In this document: positions 17,265 to 25,120 of the stretch, piece by piece
Layout: every line of letters begins with the position of its first letter
How positions within the stretch are numbered: the first letter of the stretch is position 1
NCBI GenBank assembly: GCA_020635535.1
Contig: JACJZP010000003.1
Coordinates: 62,001 to 126,000 of the forward strand
Direction: 5' to 3'
DNA: 64,000 nt
Origin: Flavobacteriales bacterium
Lineage (GTDB): Bacteria; Bacteroidota; Bacteroidia; UBA10329
Position numbers and translations under genes: made by a program
Notes under the pieces: generated by a model
Seen by the model: the letters and a program-made list of their open reading frames with translations, nothing else
Databases searched by the model: none
Told to the model about the DNA's origin: nothing

Positions 17265-18305
17265 TTGATGAACCAACCACTTCAAGGCTACCGAATTCTC
17301 GATTTCACCAAACTGCTTCCTGGTCCACTCGCAACACTTTGGATGGCGCAGCAAGGCGCGGAAGTCATCAAGGTCGAATCGCCCAGTTCGCCTGATACCG
17401 TCCGTTGGATGCCACCCACAAAAGAAGATGGGAACTCCGTTTTCTACCATGCCTTGAATGCTGGCAAGAAAAGCGTTTCGGTCGATTACCGTTCAGAAAG
17501 TGGGAGAGAGGCCATCCTCAAATTGGTGGAATCATCAGATGTCGTCATCGAACAGTTCCGCCCGGGAGTTTTGGAAGCTTTTGGTCTCGGTTTCGAAGAA
17601 CTCAAAAAGCGCAATCCGAAAGTCATTCTCGTTTCCATCACAGGCTACGGACAAACAGGCGAAATGGCCGCGAAACCGGGCCACGACATCAACTACCTGA
17701 GCTATTCTGGCGTGTTGGACGGGCTTCGCGATAGCAGCGGAAATCCCGTTATCCCAAAAGCGCAATTGGCCGATGTGGCGGGAGGTAGCATGATGGCGTT
17801 GAATGCAACCGTTACGGCTTTGCTTCACCGCGAACGGACGGGTGAAGGTCAGCACGTGGATGTTGCCATGGCCAAGAACGTCTCGGTACTTCAGATGCTG
17901 CGAATTTCTGAGGAAAAAGAAACAGGTCGCTACGAAGATTATCTGTCAGGAAAACTCGCTTCATACAACGTTTATCGCTGTGCAGATGAAAAGTACATTG
18001 CATTGGGTGCGCTGGAACCCAAATTCTGGCAGAAGTTCTGCAATCTGGTCGGGCATCCAGAGTGGGGTGCTCGCCTCATGGAACCAGAATTAAAGCAGGA
18101 AGTGGCCGACCTTTTCGTCTCACAAACGCAGCAATTCTGGACAGATAAACTGGAGAAGGAAGATGTTTGTCTATCGCCCGTGCTATCTGTTCAAGAAGCG
18201 ATGAGGCATCCACTTTTTAAAGATGGATTTCCAGCGGTTTTCGGTTCAACGCAGCTTTCCCCAGCACCAAAATTGGGGGCGGATAATGATGAACTGACCC
18301 CCTAA
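17265..18305 (+). CDS. CaiB/BaiF-type (class III) CoA-transferase, alpha-methylacyl-CoA racemase-like
   Basis: A 346-residue enzyme. The N-terminal GYRILDFTKLLPGPLATLWMAQQGAEVIKVE and the SVSVDYRSESGREAILKLVESSDVVIEQFRPG segment are diagnostic of the family, and AQLADVAGGS carries the catalytic aspartate (Asp170 from the first of two Met codons). Members either transfer CoA between acids or racemise 2-methylacyl-CoA. The length is nearer to racemases (about 360) than to CoA-transferases (about 400). The last codons and stop lie inside a dispersed repeat motif (CCCCCTAAATCCCCC), so the natural C-terminus may have been altered by its insertion. It is divergent from the CBS-like gene. Confidence 0.88.
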   Translation: MMNQPLQGYRILDFTKLLPGPLATLWMAQQGAEVIKVESPSSPDTVRWMPPTKEDGNSVFYHALNAGKKSVSVDYRSESGREAILKLVESSDVVIEQFRPGVLEAFGLGFEELKKRNPKVILVSITGYGQTGEMAAKPGHDINYLSYSGVLDGLRDSSGNPVIPKAQLADVAGGSMMALNATVTALLHRERTGEGQHVDVAMAKNVSVLQMLRISEEKETGRYEDYLSGKLASYNVYRCADEKYIALGALEPKFWQKFCNLVGHPEWGARLMEPELKQEVADLFVSQTQQFWTDKLEKEDVCLSPVLSVQEAMRHPLFKDGFPAVFGSTQLSPAPKLGADNDELTP

Positions 18306-18469
18306 ATCCCCCAAAGAGGGACTTTGCGCCCTCCGCGAAATCTCCGCGTCTTTGCGGTTAATAATAGATCGCGGATGACACGGATTAAACTGATTTTCAC
18401 GGATTAATTCTCAGGTGATTATCAACTCAGTGCTCTCTGTGCCTTCTTTGTGTCCTCTGTGGTTAAATC
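18298..18469. repeat. Stacked intergenic repeat motifs (four elements)
   Basis: The gap between the CoA-transferase and the propeller lipoprotein gene is a chain of motifs rather than unique sequence. In order: CCCCCTAAATCCCCCAAAGAG (18298-18318), a GCG-rich piece ending TCTTTGCGGTTAA (18326-18361), CGCGGATGACACGGATTAAA followed by CACGGATTAAT (18370-18408), and GTGCTCTCTGTGCC then TGTGTCCTCTGTGGTTAAAT (18430-18468). Motifs of all four kinds are familiar as short dispersed intergenic repeats in many bacterial genomes. A second copy of the first motif occurs at 32936-32959. Nothing coding is seen. Confidence 0.6.
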
Positions 18470-19766
18470 AATCGCAAGGAGCAAACGTGATCAGCTGCAA
18501 ATAGATTTTCGTTTTACCCAATTGCCCCATCAACCAATCACGCTTTTGGTGATTGATAGGCGAAGTGTAATTCGCCACCAGAAAACGGTGTTTATCCAAG
18601 CGTATGATGGACGGAAAAGCCGTGTCGCCCGCACCAGGAAGATCCATTACCCATTCTACTTTCCGTGTTTCCTTATTGATTTTGAATAGCGCTGTGGTTT
18701 TCGGAGAAAGTGAATATCCAACCCAGTTCCATTTACGCTGAGCAGACATTTTCCGGTCGCGGTCCACTTTTCCAAACGGTTTCTTGCCTAGCTGTCTGCG
18801 ACCAACGAGGTAAAGTTCATCTCCATGTCGGAACATCTTTGGCGACATGAAGCAGCGCGCGTCAGCTGTGTCTGGAAACTCCCAATTTCCGAGGTCTCCA
18901 TTTTTCGCGAAAGCCACATGAGAACCGAAACCCGTGTTGTCGCCATCTTCCAATCGCGTAACTGCCCAAAGATTTCCTTCACGGTCAAATTCCCAAGCAC
19001 ATTCTGAAGCACCACCAAAGTAGACCGAGCCTGTATCGTTCACAGTTTTCCAGTTCATGCCATCATTGGTTTGCTTGAATAACAAACGAACTTCCGAAGG
19101 CCCTTTCAACTCGTAATGCGAACCAATGTAACTCGTCATGTAAGTGCTGTTGTTCCGATTCTTGATGCTCCAATGCACCTCGCCAAGCGTCAGAACTTGT
19201 TCAGGTTCGCTCCAGTTTCCATCTCCATCAGAAGTAAAATGGTCGATGAACTGAGGTTCAAAGGCCGTCATTTTGGTTCCAGCCCCGAACGTGTAGAAAT
19301 GCAGTTTCCCATCGATCGGAACCAAGAAAGGTTCGCGCACATCACGACCAATGAAAATCTCTTTTTCCTTTCGCCAGTCTTTTCCATCCGCGGAGCTAAT
19401 GATATAAATGCCTGTTTTCTTGGAAGCAAAATGCGTAGGCCCTGTGCGGAAAGCCAAGAAAAGTCGCTTCTTGAAAATGGTAATGCAAACGTTGTTGTTT
19501 GAGTTTTGTGGATTAACGCCTTCGGGAAGATCGACCGATGGTATCAGCCAGTACGGATTGCTGAGTTGAGGGCAATAATCCTTACCGAAATCGAATCCTT
19601 CATCGTGAAGCGCAGGGTCATCCGCGGCAACTTCCAATAGAGGTAGCATTTCCTCTAAAGCCTGCTGAACTTCCAATGGGTATTCGTTCTGCATTGGCCA
19701 TTTTGGTGTTGTGCAGCCGAAGAGGAAAAAGGAGAAAATGAAAAAGGTGAAATGGTGGGGTTTCAT
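18468..19766 (-). CDS. Lipoprotein with sialidase-like beta-propeller repeats
   Basis: A 432-residue protein. The signal peptide ends in a lipobox, LFGC, with the lipidated Cys18. The rest has repeated strand patterns with Asp-box-like turns (SSADGKDWRKEK around residue 125, TSDGDGNWSEP, TNDGMNWKTVNDTG), as in sialidase/BNR or glycosyl hydrolase family 43/32-type propellers. The catalytic arginine triad and Asp/Glu of true sialidases cannot be assigned, so it may be a binding protein. Its stop codon lies at the edge of the intergenic repeat block. No operon partner is evident. Confidence 0.65.
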   Translation of the reverse strand: MKPHHFTFFIFSFFLFGCTTPKWPMQNEYPLEVQQALEEMLPLLEVAADDPALHDEGFDFGKDYCPQLSNPYWLIPSVDLPEGVNPQNSNNNVCITIFKKRLFLAFRTGPTHFASKKTGIYIISSADGKDWRKEKEIFIGRDVREPFLVPIDGKLHFYTFGAGTKMTAFEPQFIDHFTSDGDGNWSEPEQVLTLGEVHWSIKNRNNSTYMTSYIGSHYELKGPSEVRLLFKQTNDGMNWKTVNDTGSVYFGGASECAWEFDREGNLWAVTRLEDGDNTGFGSHVAFAKNGDLGNWEFPDTADARCFMSPKMFRHGDELYLVGRRQLGKKPFGKVDRDRKMSAQRKWNWVGYSLSPKTTALFKINKETRKVEWVMDLPGAGDTAFPSIIRLDKHRFLVANYTSPINHQKRDWLMGQLGKTKIYLQLITFAPCD

Positions 19767-19898
19767 AAGGCTTGGTGTGGCGCGAAAATACAGGAACGTG
19801 AAGTTGACCGACTGTTAAATTAATGCAAACTGTGGATGGCCATTTTGAACGGTTGGTTTTGTGAATCGACTTCGACCAACTGGAGCAGAATAACTCTC

Positions 19899-19906
19899 TA
19901 CCTTGC
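19899..19906 (+). promoter_or_regulatory. Possible -7 element (TACCTTGC) for the DedA/YqaA-like gene
   Basis: TACCTTGC resembles TAnnTTTG(C) with one base missing and ends a few bases before the ATG at 19911. Confidence 0.3.
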
Positions 19907-19910
19907 ACGC

Positions 19911-20372
19911 ATGGAATGGCAGGTTTGGTTTGAAGCGTTTCTTCAGTTACTCCAAGATTGGGGTTACTTGGGAATGTTGCTTGCAGGTTTCCTTTCGGGA
20001 ACGATCATGCCGCTTTCCTCAGAAGCAGTTCTGGTGGTTTTACTCGCCCAAGGATTGGATCCGATGAAACTGTTTCTCATCGCAACTTTCAGCAACTGGT
20101 TTGGCGGTATGACCACTTTTTGGATTGGGAAACAGGGCAATTTAGAATGGATTGAGAAGTATTTCCGCGTGAAGCACGAGCAGCTTTTGCGTTGGGAACA
20201 GAAAGTGGAAAAGTACGGAGCTTACTTCGCCATTTTGGGTTGGTTGCCGATTTTAGGGAACGTAATCGTATTGGCCCTTGGCTTTTTTCATGCGCGGCAT
20301 GTGCCAAGTGCTTGGTGGCTGCTTGTAGGAAAAACGTTGCGCTACGCTTTCATCATTTGGGTGATGAACTAG
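19911..20372 (+). CDS. YqaA/DedA-like (VTT domain) membrane protein
   Basis: A 153-residue protein with about four hydrophobic segments. WGYLGMLLAGFLSGTIMPLSSEAVL and ATFSNWFGGMTTFWIGKQGN are characteristic of the YqaA branch of the DedA/SNARE-associated (VTT) family, whose better-known members flip phospholipid or undecaprenyl-phosphate carriers. The ATG at 19911 is chosen because the upstream ATG at 19836 adds a non-homologous leader and a -7-like box sits directly before 19911. Its 3' end overlaps the convergent alpha/beta hydrolase gene by 20 bp. Confidence 0.8.
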   Translation: MEWQVWFEAFLQLLQDWGYLGMLLAGFLSGTIMPLSSEAVLVVLLAQGLDPMKLFLIATFSNWFGGMTTFWIGKQGNLEWIEKYFRVKHEQLLRWEQKVEKYGAYFAILGWLPILGNVIVLALGFFHARHVPSAWWLLVGKTLRYAFIIWVMN

Positions 20373-21231
20373 TTTTCAATTGCTCAAGTAGCAATTCCCT
20401 CACCAATTCCTCGTCTTCCCAAGGCGTCATGTGGCTACCACCATCAATTGTCACGATTTCAAGCAATGAATCTGGAATCATCTCCTTGGAGAATTCAATA
20501 TTCTCGTAGGGGACAATTTTGTCATCTGTTCCATGAACATGGATGAATGACGTTCTGACCGAACCCCATTTCGGTAGCATCTTTCTGAGTTCCGCTTCGT
20601 GTGCTTTCTTTTCGGCTGCAGCCACCATGAAAAATGGTGGAACCGCCCAGCTCGTGGCTTTCCATTCAGTGAATTTGACAATGGCGAAATCGCGTTCCTC
20701 GTACGGACTTATAGCGGGTGCTAAAAGCACAGCCGCTTTCACCTTTTCAGGATTGTTGAGCACGAAATTGGAAGTGATCGGACCTCCATACGAATGCCCA
20801 ACCGCAATCACATACGGATAACGGTAATGTGTGAGAATCTTGGCAATCGCCTCGCTTTGTTTCTGAATGGAAACTTCCGCGTTTCCTTGGTCATCGGGGC
20901 TGTAGCCCAAACGGTCGATGCTGATCAAGCGCGCGTATTTCAGCAGAGAAGTGTCTTCCAAAAACTGAAAGAAATTGTTGGCTGCTCCTGGCGCACCGTG
21001 AGTGAAAAACACGATAGGAAGCGAGTCTTCTTTCAAGGTGGAAACCTCAACCCAGCGTAGTGGATGTCCATAAATGCTATCGTGACCAACGGTGCATTCC
21101 AGTCCTTTGTCTTCAAAGTATTTGTACGTGTCTTCATCATTTGCAACAGACATCGGGCTGTTGAAATACCAGATGGCCAGCGGAATATGAATTCCGATGA
21201 AGATGAGAAGGAAGATGTAGCGCTTTTTCAT
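20353..21231 (-). CDS. Membrane-anchored alpha/beta hydrolase
   Basis: A 292-residue protein with an N-terminal signal anchor (residues 4-24). The fold is alpha/beta hydrolase: FTHGAPGA oxyanion region (His78, Gly79), nucleophile elbow GHSYGG with Ser147, acid residue in HGTDDKIVPYE (Asp236 or Asp237) and catalytic His267 in GGSHMTPW. Epoxide-hydrolase-like or esterase activity is possible; the substrate is unknown. It is the last of ten closely packed minus-strand genes, 34 bp after the GldN-like lipoprotein, so it probably belongs to the same transcript as the cytochrome genes. Confidence 0.85.
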   Translation of the reverse strand: MKKRYIFLLIFIGIHIPLAIWYFNSPMSVANDEDTYKYFEDKGLECTVGHDSIYGHPLRWVEVSTLKEDSLPIVFFTHGAPGAANNFFQFLEDTSLLKYARLISIDRLGYSPDDQGNAEVSIQKQSEAIAKILTHYRYPYVIAVGHSYGGPITSNFVLNNPEKVKAAVLLAPAISPYEERDFAIVKFTEWKATSWAVPPFFMVAAAEKKAHEAELRKMLPKWGSVRTSFIHVHGTDDKIVPYENIEFSKEMIPDSLLEIVTIDGGSHMTPWEDEELVRELLLEQLKTSSSPK

Positions 21232-21265
21232 TCCAGTTGATGAAACAAGCTCATGGGAAATGAGT

Positions 21266-21787
21266 TCACTCGTACTTCACCCAAAAGGCAGAGGTGTAGC
21301 CGCGCAGTTCACCGCCTTGGCGCGAGTAAACAGGTATGCGAGGTGCCAGCCCAACAATTTTTCTGTCAATAACGGATTCCTCAGCATCATAACTCCATTT
21401 TTCTTTGAACGTGAGGCCGTAAAATTCGGCTGTGTAATCACGTTCGATAATGTCTATGGATTGATCTCCAGTTTCGGGATTGTTGAACCAGATGGTGTCA
21501 GTATAAACAAGGACTGACTTGGCCTGTTCAGCGGTGATCGGCTCATCAGAAAAAGCATCATACGCCTTCAGTTTTCCAGACAACACATCCGCAATGAGTT
21601 TCTCCGTTATCGGTCCAGCATCTGAGAAATCCTCGTCATTGAGGTCTTCGTGAAACATGGAGTTCAAATCTACCGCATAGACCATGGTTTTGGTATACGC
21701 CACTTCCTTAGAAGTTATTGGTTCTTCAGCGTGCTTTTGGTTGCATGCAACAGCGGCAATCAATAAGAATGGAATCAACTTTTTCAT
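21266..21787 (-). CDS. Small lipoprotein resembling the C-terminal part of gliding protein GldN
   Basis: A 173-residue lipoprotein with lipobox IAAVAC (Cys15). The C-terminal 50 residues (KEKWSYDAEESVIDRKIVG, LAPRIPVY, GELRGYTSAFWVKY) follow the pattern of GldN/PorN, the T9SS ring component, where a W-x-x-D segment is followed by R-I-x-G-I-A-P and RGY-x-x-x-FWV. GldN is usually near 300 residues and sits in the gldKLMN operon; this one is shorter, lipidated and alone. It overlaps the upstream FAD oxidoreductase gene by 4 bp (ATGA). Function unknown; the resemblance is from memory of the motif. Confidence 0.6.
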   Translation of the reverse strand: MKKLIPFLLIAAVACNQKHAEEPITSKEVAYTKTMVYAVDLNSMFHEDLNDEDFSDAGPITEKLIADVLSGKLKAYDAFSDEPITAEQAKSVLVYTDTIWFNNPETGDQSIDIIERDYTAEFYGLTFKEKWSYDAEESVIDRKIVGLAPRIPVYSRQGGELRGYTSAFWVKYE

Positions 21788-23412
21788 GCTGGTTGTTTCG
21801 CTTTTTCGCGGTCTTTCAAAACGGTATCCACTATTCTATCGATCATCCAGAAATTGGTGGTTACATGGGCGGCTGTAAGCACACCGCTCATCAATGCACC
21901 GCCAATTCCAACGGTAACGATATCCTGTCCTGTGAGGTAGTAGTTTTTGATTGGCGTTTTTGGCCGTAATTCTGGCATTCTGAAACGGGCAGGCGTGTGG
22001 TCCAGTCCGTAGATCTCGCCCTTATCGTAATGCACAAAATGTTTGGTCGATAGGGGAGTAGAGAGCTCATAATAATCGATCTTACCTTCCAACTGCGGGA
22101 ACTGCTTGTAAAGTTCCTTCAACAAGCGTTGCGAAAGTTCTTCCTTGTATGCTTCGTAGTCTTCGCCTCGGTGTTTCCAGCGCTCATCTTCCCATTTCTT
22201 GAACCATTCGTAAGGCGCCAACGTGATCATCTCGATGGTGCTCTTTCCAGGGTAGCGGTCTTCCCATTCTGGGTCTTTCAATGATGGGAACGAGATGTAC
22301 GTTACAGGGAACGGTTTAGACGGGTCTTCCAAGTATTCTTTCACGCCACGGTCGTGGTCGTTGTGCGGGTAAACCCAGTAATTGGTATTGCCGATTCCAA
22401 GTTCGCGGAGGTTATGCTTCAATCCAATGTACAGACAGATGTGCGATGTAGAAGGAGGGACGCCTTTTTCTGGATTGAACCCGATGGCTTTCCGAACATC
22501 GATATCGAGCAGCTTACCGAACGAGTTCAAATAACCTGTTCCGCTGATTATCATGGGTGCTTCGATACGCGTACCGTCTTCCATCAAGACACCAACGGCT
22601 TTTCCGTTCTCTACAATCACTTTGTCAACCCCCGCTCTAACGGCAACAGCACCTCCGGCTTTCTCTATCACTGGAATGATGGTTTCAGCAATTCGCTGAC
22701 AACCACCTACAGGGAATGCGCCACCTTTCCAGTAGTGCTTATTCACCACTGATTGAATGGCAAAACTGCTTTCTCCGGGAGGCAAACCATGGTCGCCATA
22801 TTGCCCTGCCAGAACGGCCTTCAACTCTTCATTATCCGTTAAGCTATCAAGAACATCTTTCGTTGTTCTATCAGACCACTTGTAGTAATTCTTGGTCAGT
22901 AGTCCTCCAACCAGTTTGCTCAGGATGGTTGGTAGCGCCCTTTCTTGAAAGAATTTCCTGTTCGAGCCCGTAGCAGCATAAACTGCTTTGATGTATTCGT
23001 CTATGGCGTCTTCCTCTCCAGGAAAACGCTCATAAAGCATTTCAATGAAATTCTCTTTTCCCGATTTGAAATCGTAGACATTTTCTCCCAACACCACTCG
23101 GTCGTACACCTCGTCCATCTCCTGCCATTTCAGTTGATGGTCGGTGATGTAATCGAACATGATGCTCATAAACGTGAAGTCCTTGTGAACGTCTCCAACG
23201 TAGTGAATACCCACATCCCATTCGTACTCTTTGCGCTTGAAAACGTGCGTAAAACCGCCAGCTACATAGTGCTTTTCGAGGAGAAGAATCTTCTTCCCTC
23301 TCTTTGCCATCACTGCCCCGAAGGTCATAGCTCCAAGGCCAGACCCGATGACAATGGCATCGTAGCCCGTTTTCTTTTCAAGTCGTTTCCAAGGTGTTCC
23401 GATTGTTGCCAT
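21784..23412 (-). CDS. FAD-dependent oxidoreductase, RetSat / CrtI (phytoene desaturase) family
   Basis: A 542-residue flavoprotein. The N-terminal Rossmann motif is VIGSGLGAMT (Gly23, Gly25, Gly27) with Glu46 for the ribose, followed by AGGFTHVF. The C-terminal FAD-binding strand is YYLTGQDIVTVGIGGALMSG. The pattern (WDVGIHYVGD, the VGGCQRIAETIIPVIEKAGG block) is that of all-trans-retinol 13,14-reductase and carotenoid desaturase/isomerase-like enzymes. A hydrophobic polyene, sterol or quinone-like substrate is likely but not shown. No signal peptide. It lies 8 bp after the small Cys-rich protein and overlaps the GldN-like gene, so it is part of the large operon. Confidence 0.85.
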   Translation of the reverse strand: MATIGTPWKRLEKKTGYDAIVIGSGLGAMTFGAVMAKRGKKILLLEKHYVAGGFTHVFKRKEYEWDVGIHYVGDVHKDFTFMSIMFDYITDHQLKWQEMDEVYDRVVLGENVYDFKSGKENFIEMLYERFPGEEDAIDEYIKAVYAATGSNRKFFQERALPTILSKLVGGLLTKNYYKWSDRTTKDVLDSLTDNEELKAVLAGQYGDHGLPPGESSFAIQSVVNKHYWKGGAFPVGGCQRIAETIIPVIEKAGGAVAVRAGVDKVIVENGKAVGVLMEDGTRIEAPMIISGTGYLNSFGKLLDIDVRKAIGFNPEKGVPPSTSHICLYIGLKHNLRELGIGNTNYWVYPHNDHDRGVKEYLEDPSKPFPVTYISFPSLKDPEWEDRYPGKSTIEMITLAPYEWFKKWEDERWKHRGEDYEAYKEELSQRLLKELYKQFPQLEGKIDYYELSTPLSTKHFVHYDKGEIYGLDHTPARFRMPELRPKTPIKNYYLTGQDIVTVGIGGALMSGVLTAAHVTTNFWMIDRIVDTVLKDREKAKQPA

Positions 23413-23420
23413 TTGTAAAA

Positions 23421-24032
23421 CTAGAAGGGTGAGGAGTGCATTACATCATCCGTATCGTATCGAAGATTTTCGCTGATAGTTTTGGTCACGTTAGGCAAGT
23501 TTTTGTCCAAGCCTTTGATTTTGAGTTCCATGCGAATATCATGACTCCCGTGAATTTCTTTTTCCACTTTCAACTTTATATCATATTCAATTCCATACAA
23601 CTTTAAAACGCCATCCATTCTATCCTTCTTTTCTTTTGCGATGGATAGTTTATTGCTGAAGGTTCGGATTGGAGCAAGTGAGTAGGAAGTTACTAATAAC
23701 CCAACTCCAACTATTGTTAAAGGTACGGTTGAAATAAACCCAGCATCCCATATCATTGAACCGAAATAATATCCCCCGTAAATAATTGCAATGCCAATTA
23801 CCGCAAAAACTCCAGCATTCAAATAGGTAATTGTTTTAGCATTTAAGAGCAGTTGCTGTTGAATGTTTAGGGTTTTCAAACTTTCCCAGAATTTATCGCC
23901 CAAAACGATTTTCGGGCAAGATTCATTAAAGTCAGGTTTTTGGTTCGTTAGTGAACAAGTAGTTCCGATGTTAAAATCCACCACTTGATTATCGCACAAA
24001 CTACAGTGCTTTGTGAGTTCAAAGTTTGCCAT
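23421..24032 (-). CDS. Small membrane protein with N-terminal Cys cluster
   Basis: A 203-residue protein I do not recognise. Residues 10-39 contain four cysteines in the order CSLC, C, C (HCSLCDNQ, TTCSLTN, ESCPKI), suggesting a zinc or iron-sulfur binding finger. Two hydrophobic segments follow at about 68-92 and 97-118, then a charged C-terminal half with alternating strand-like residues. It is 2 bp after the SO2930-type cytochrome gene and 8 bp before the FAD oxidoreductase gene. Function unknown. Confidence 0.7.
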   Translation of the reverse strand: MANFELTKHCSLCDNQVVDFNIGTTCSLTNQKPDFNESCPKIVLGDKFWESLKTLNIQQQLLLNAKTITYLNAGVFAVIGIAIIYGGYYFGSMIWDAGFISTVPLTIVGVGLLVTSYSLAPIRTFSNKLSIAKEKKDRMDGVLKLYGIEYDIKLKVEKEIHGSHDIRMELKIKGLDKNLPNVTKTISENLRYDTDDVMHSSPF

Positions 24033-24034
24033 GA

Positions 24035-25120
24035 TTATTTGCTACACGGATGTTTTTCGTCCATATCCGAAATCCATTGGCGGATGACCTGCATCGCCTC
24101 TTCGTGAACCAGTTTGCGACCCAATTCTGGCATCATGATGCCGGGGTCGGTGCTTTCCATGCGGTAAACGATAATGGAACTATCGGGCTGACCAGGAGCA
24201 ATATCGTACATGTACTGTCCACCACCACGACCAGCGGCCACGTTGGTTTTGTAGAAACCGCGTTTGGTGCAGTCGGTTTCTTCGATGTTCAAGAAGAAAC
24301 CAGATGTGTTTCCCGGTCCTTCGGCATTGTGGCAATGCGCGCAATTTATGTCGAGCCAAGCACGGGCGCGTGCATCCAAAGTGCCCGTTGATTCATCATC
24401 CCAAACGGCCAATTTTGGGGCTTCTTCTTTTGATGTGAATCCTGTGAGATAGCCTTTGGCAGCCCACTTTTCCAGCTGGTTCATTTCTCCATCAGCGTAT
24501 GCGAAATCGCGATTCAAATGCTTTGCTTTTGGCCCGATCGGAACCGTTGCTTTGTCGTATTCATGGCAGCCTTTGCATTGGTTCTTGTTCGGAATCACGT
24601 AGTTGATAGATTTTTCTGAACCATCGTCATGAATCCATGAAACATCGGTTCGGCCTCCAGCCAGTTCGAGCTGCGCATCGGTTTGTTCTTCATTCCAGAT
24701 ATACGGCAATCCTACCCAACCATCTTCACGATTTATCAGCAACCGCGTTTCGATGATCCTGCGGCCTTTGCTTTCATCGCGGAAGTCGAAAGGGTAGTAG
24801 AAGTTCTTGATGAGGATTGCTCCTACGGGGAAGTCGAATTCACGGTTTGGGTTGTACTCGGCCGCTTTTCCCTCAGGCATCCATACGAAACGCGCCTTGT
24901 GCGCATAATCCGTGAAAAGCGTGGAGTTGAGTGTGTACGGAAGCACGCCATCGTTCGGTTCCAGGTTCTTTTGCTCGCCTCGGAACAGATGGTACTCAGA
25001 CAGTTTTTTTAGGAAATCACCCGAGGTTGGAACGTTCACGGGGCCATCGACAATTGTGGCCGACTCCTGACAACCAATAATGGTCGCCAAACACAATCCG
25101 ATGACGAGAAACTTTCGCAT
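24035..25120 (-). CDS. SO2930-type diheme c-type cytochrome lipoprotein
   Basis: A 361-residue lipoprotein (IIGC lipobox, Cys17). Two c-type heme sites are present: CKGCH (Cys182-His186) and CAHCH (Cys260-His264). The N-terminal half (LSEYHLFRG, PNDGVLPYTLNSTLFTDYA, RFVWMPEG) is the conserved domain of the TIGR03806/SO2930 family, which I recall as regularly paired with beta-helix proteins (TIGR03805) and of unknown function; two such beta-helix genes lie just upstream. The ATG at 25120 is chosen: it overlaps the SDR stop as TGATG and starts the signal peptide directly. Confidence 0.9.
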   Translation of the reverse strand: MRKFLVIGLCLATIIGCQESATIVDGPVNVPTSGDFLKKLSEYHLFRGEQKNLEPNDGVLPYTLNSTLFTDYAHKARFVWMPEGKAAEYNPNREFDFPVGAILIKNFYYPFDFRDESKGRRIIETRLLINREDGWVGLPYIWNEEQTDAQLELAGGRTDVSWIHDDGSEKSINYVIPNKNQCKGCHEYDKATVPIGPKAKHLNRDFAYADGEMNQLEKWAAKGYLTGFTSKEEAPKLAVWDDESTGTLDARARAWLDINCAHCHNAEGPGNTSGFFLNIEETDCTKRGFYKTNVAAGRGGGQYMYDIAPGQPDSSIIVYRMESTDPGIMMPELGRKLVHEEAMQVIRQWISDMDEKHPCSK

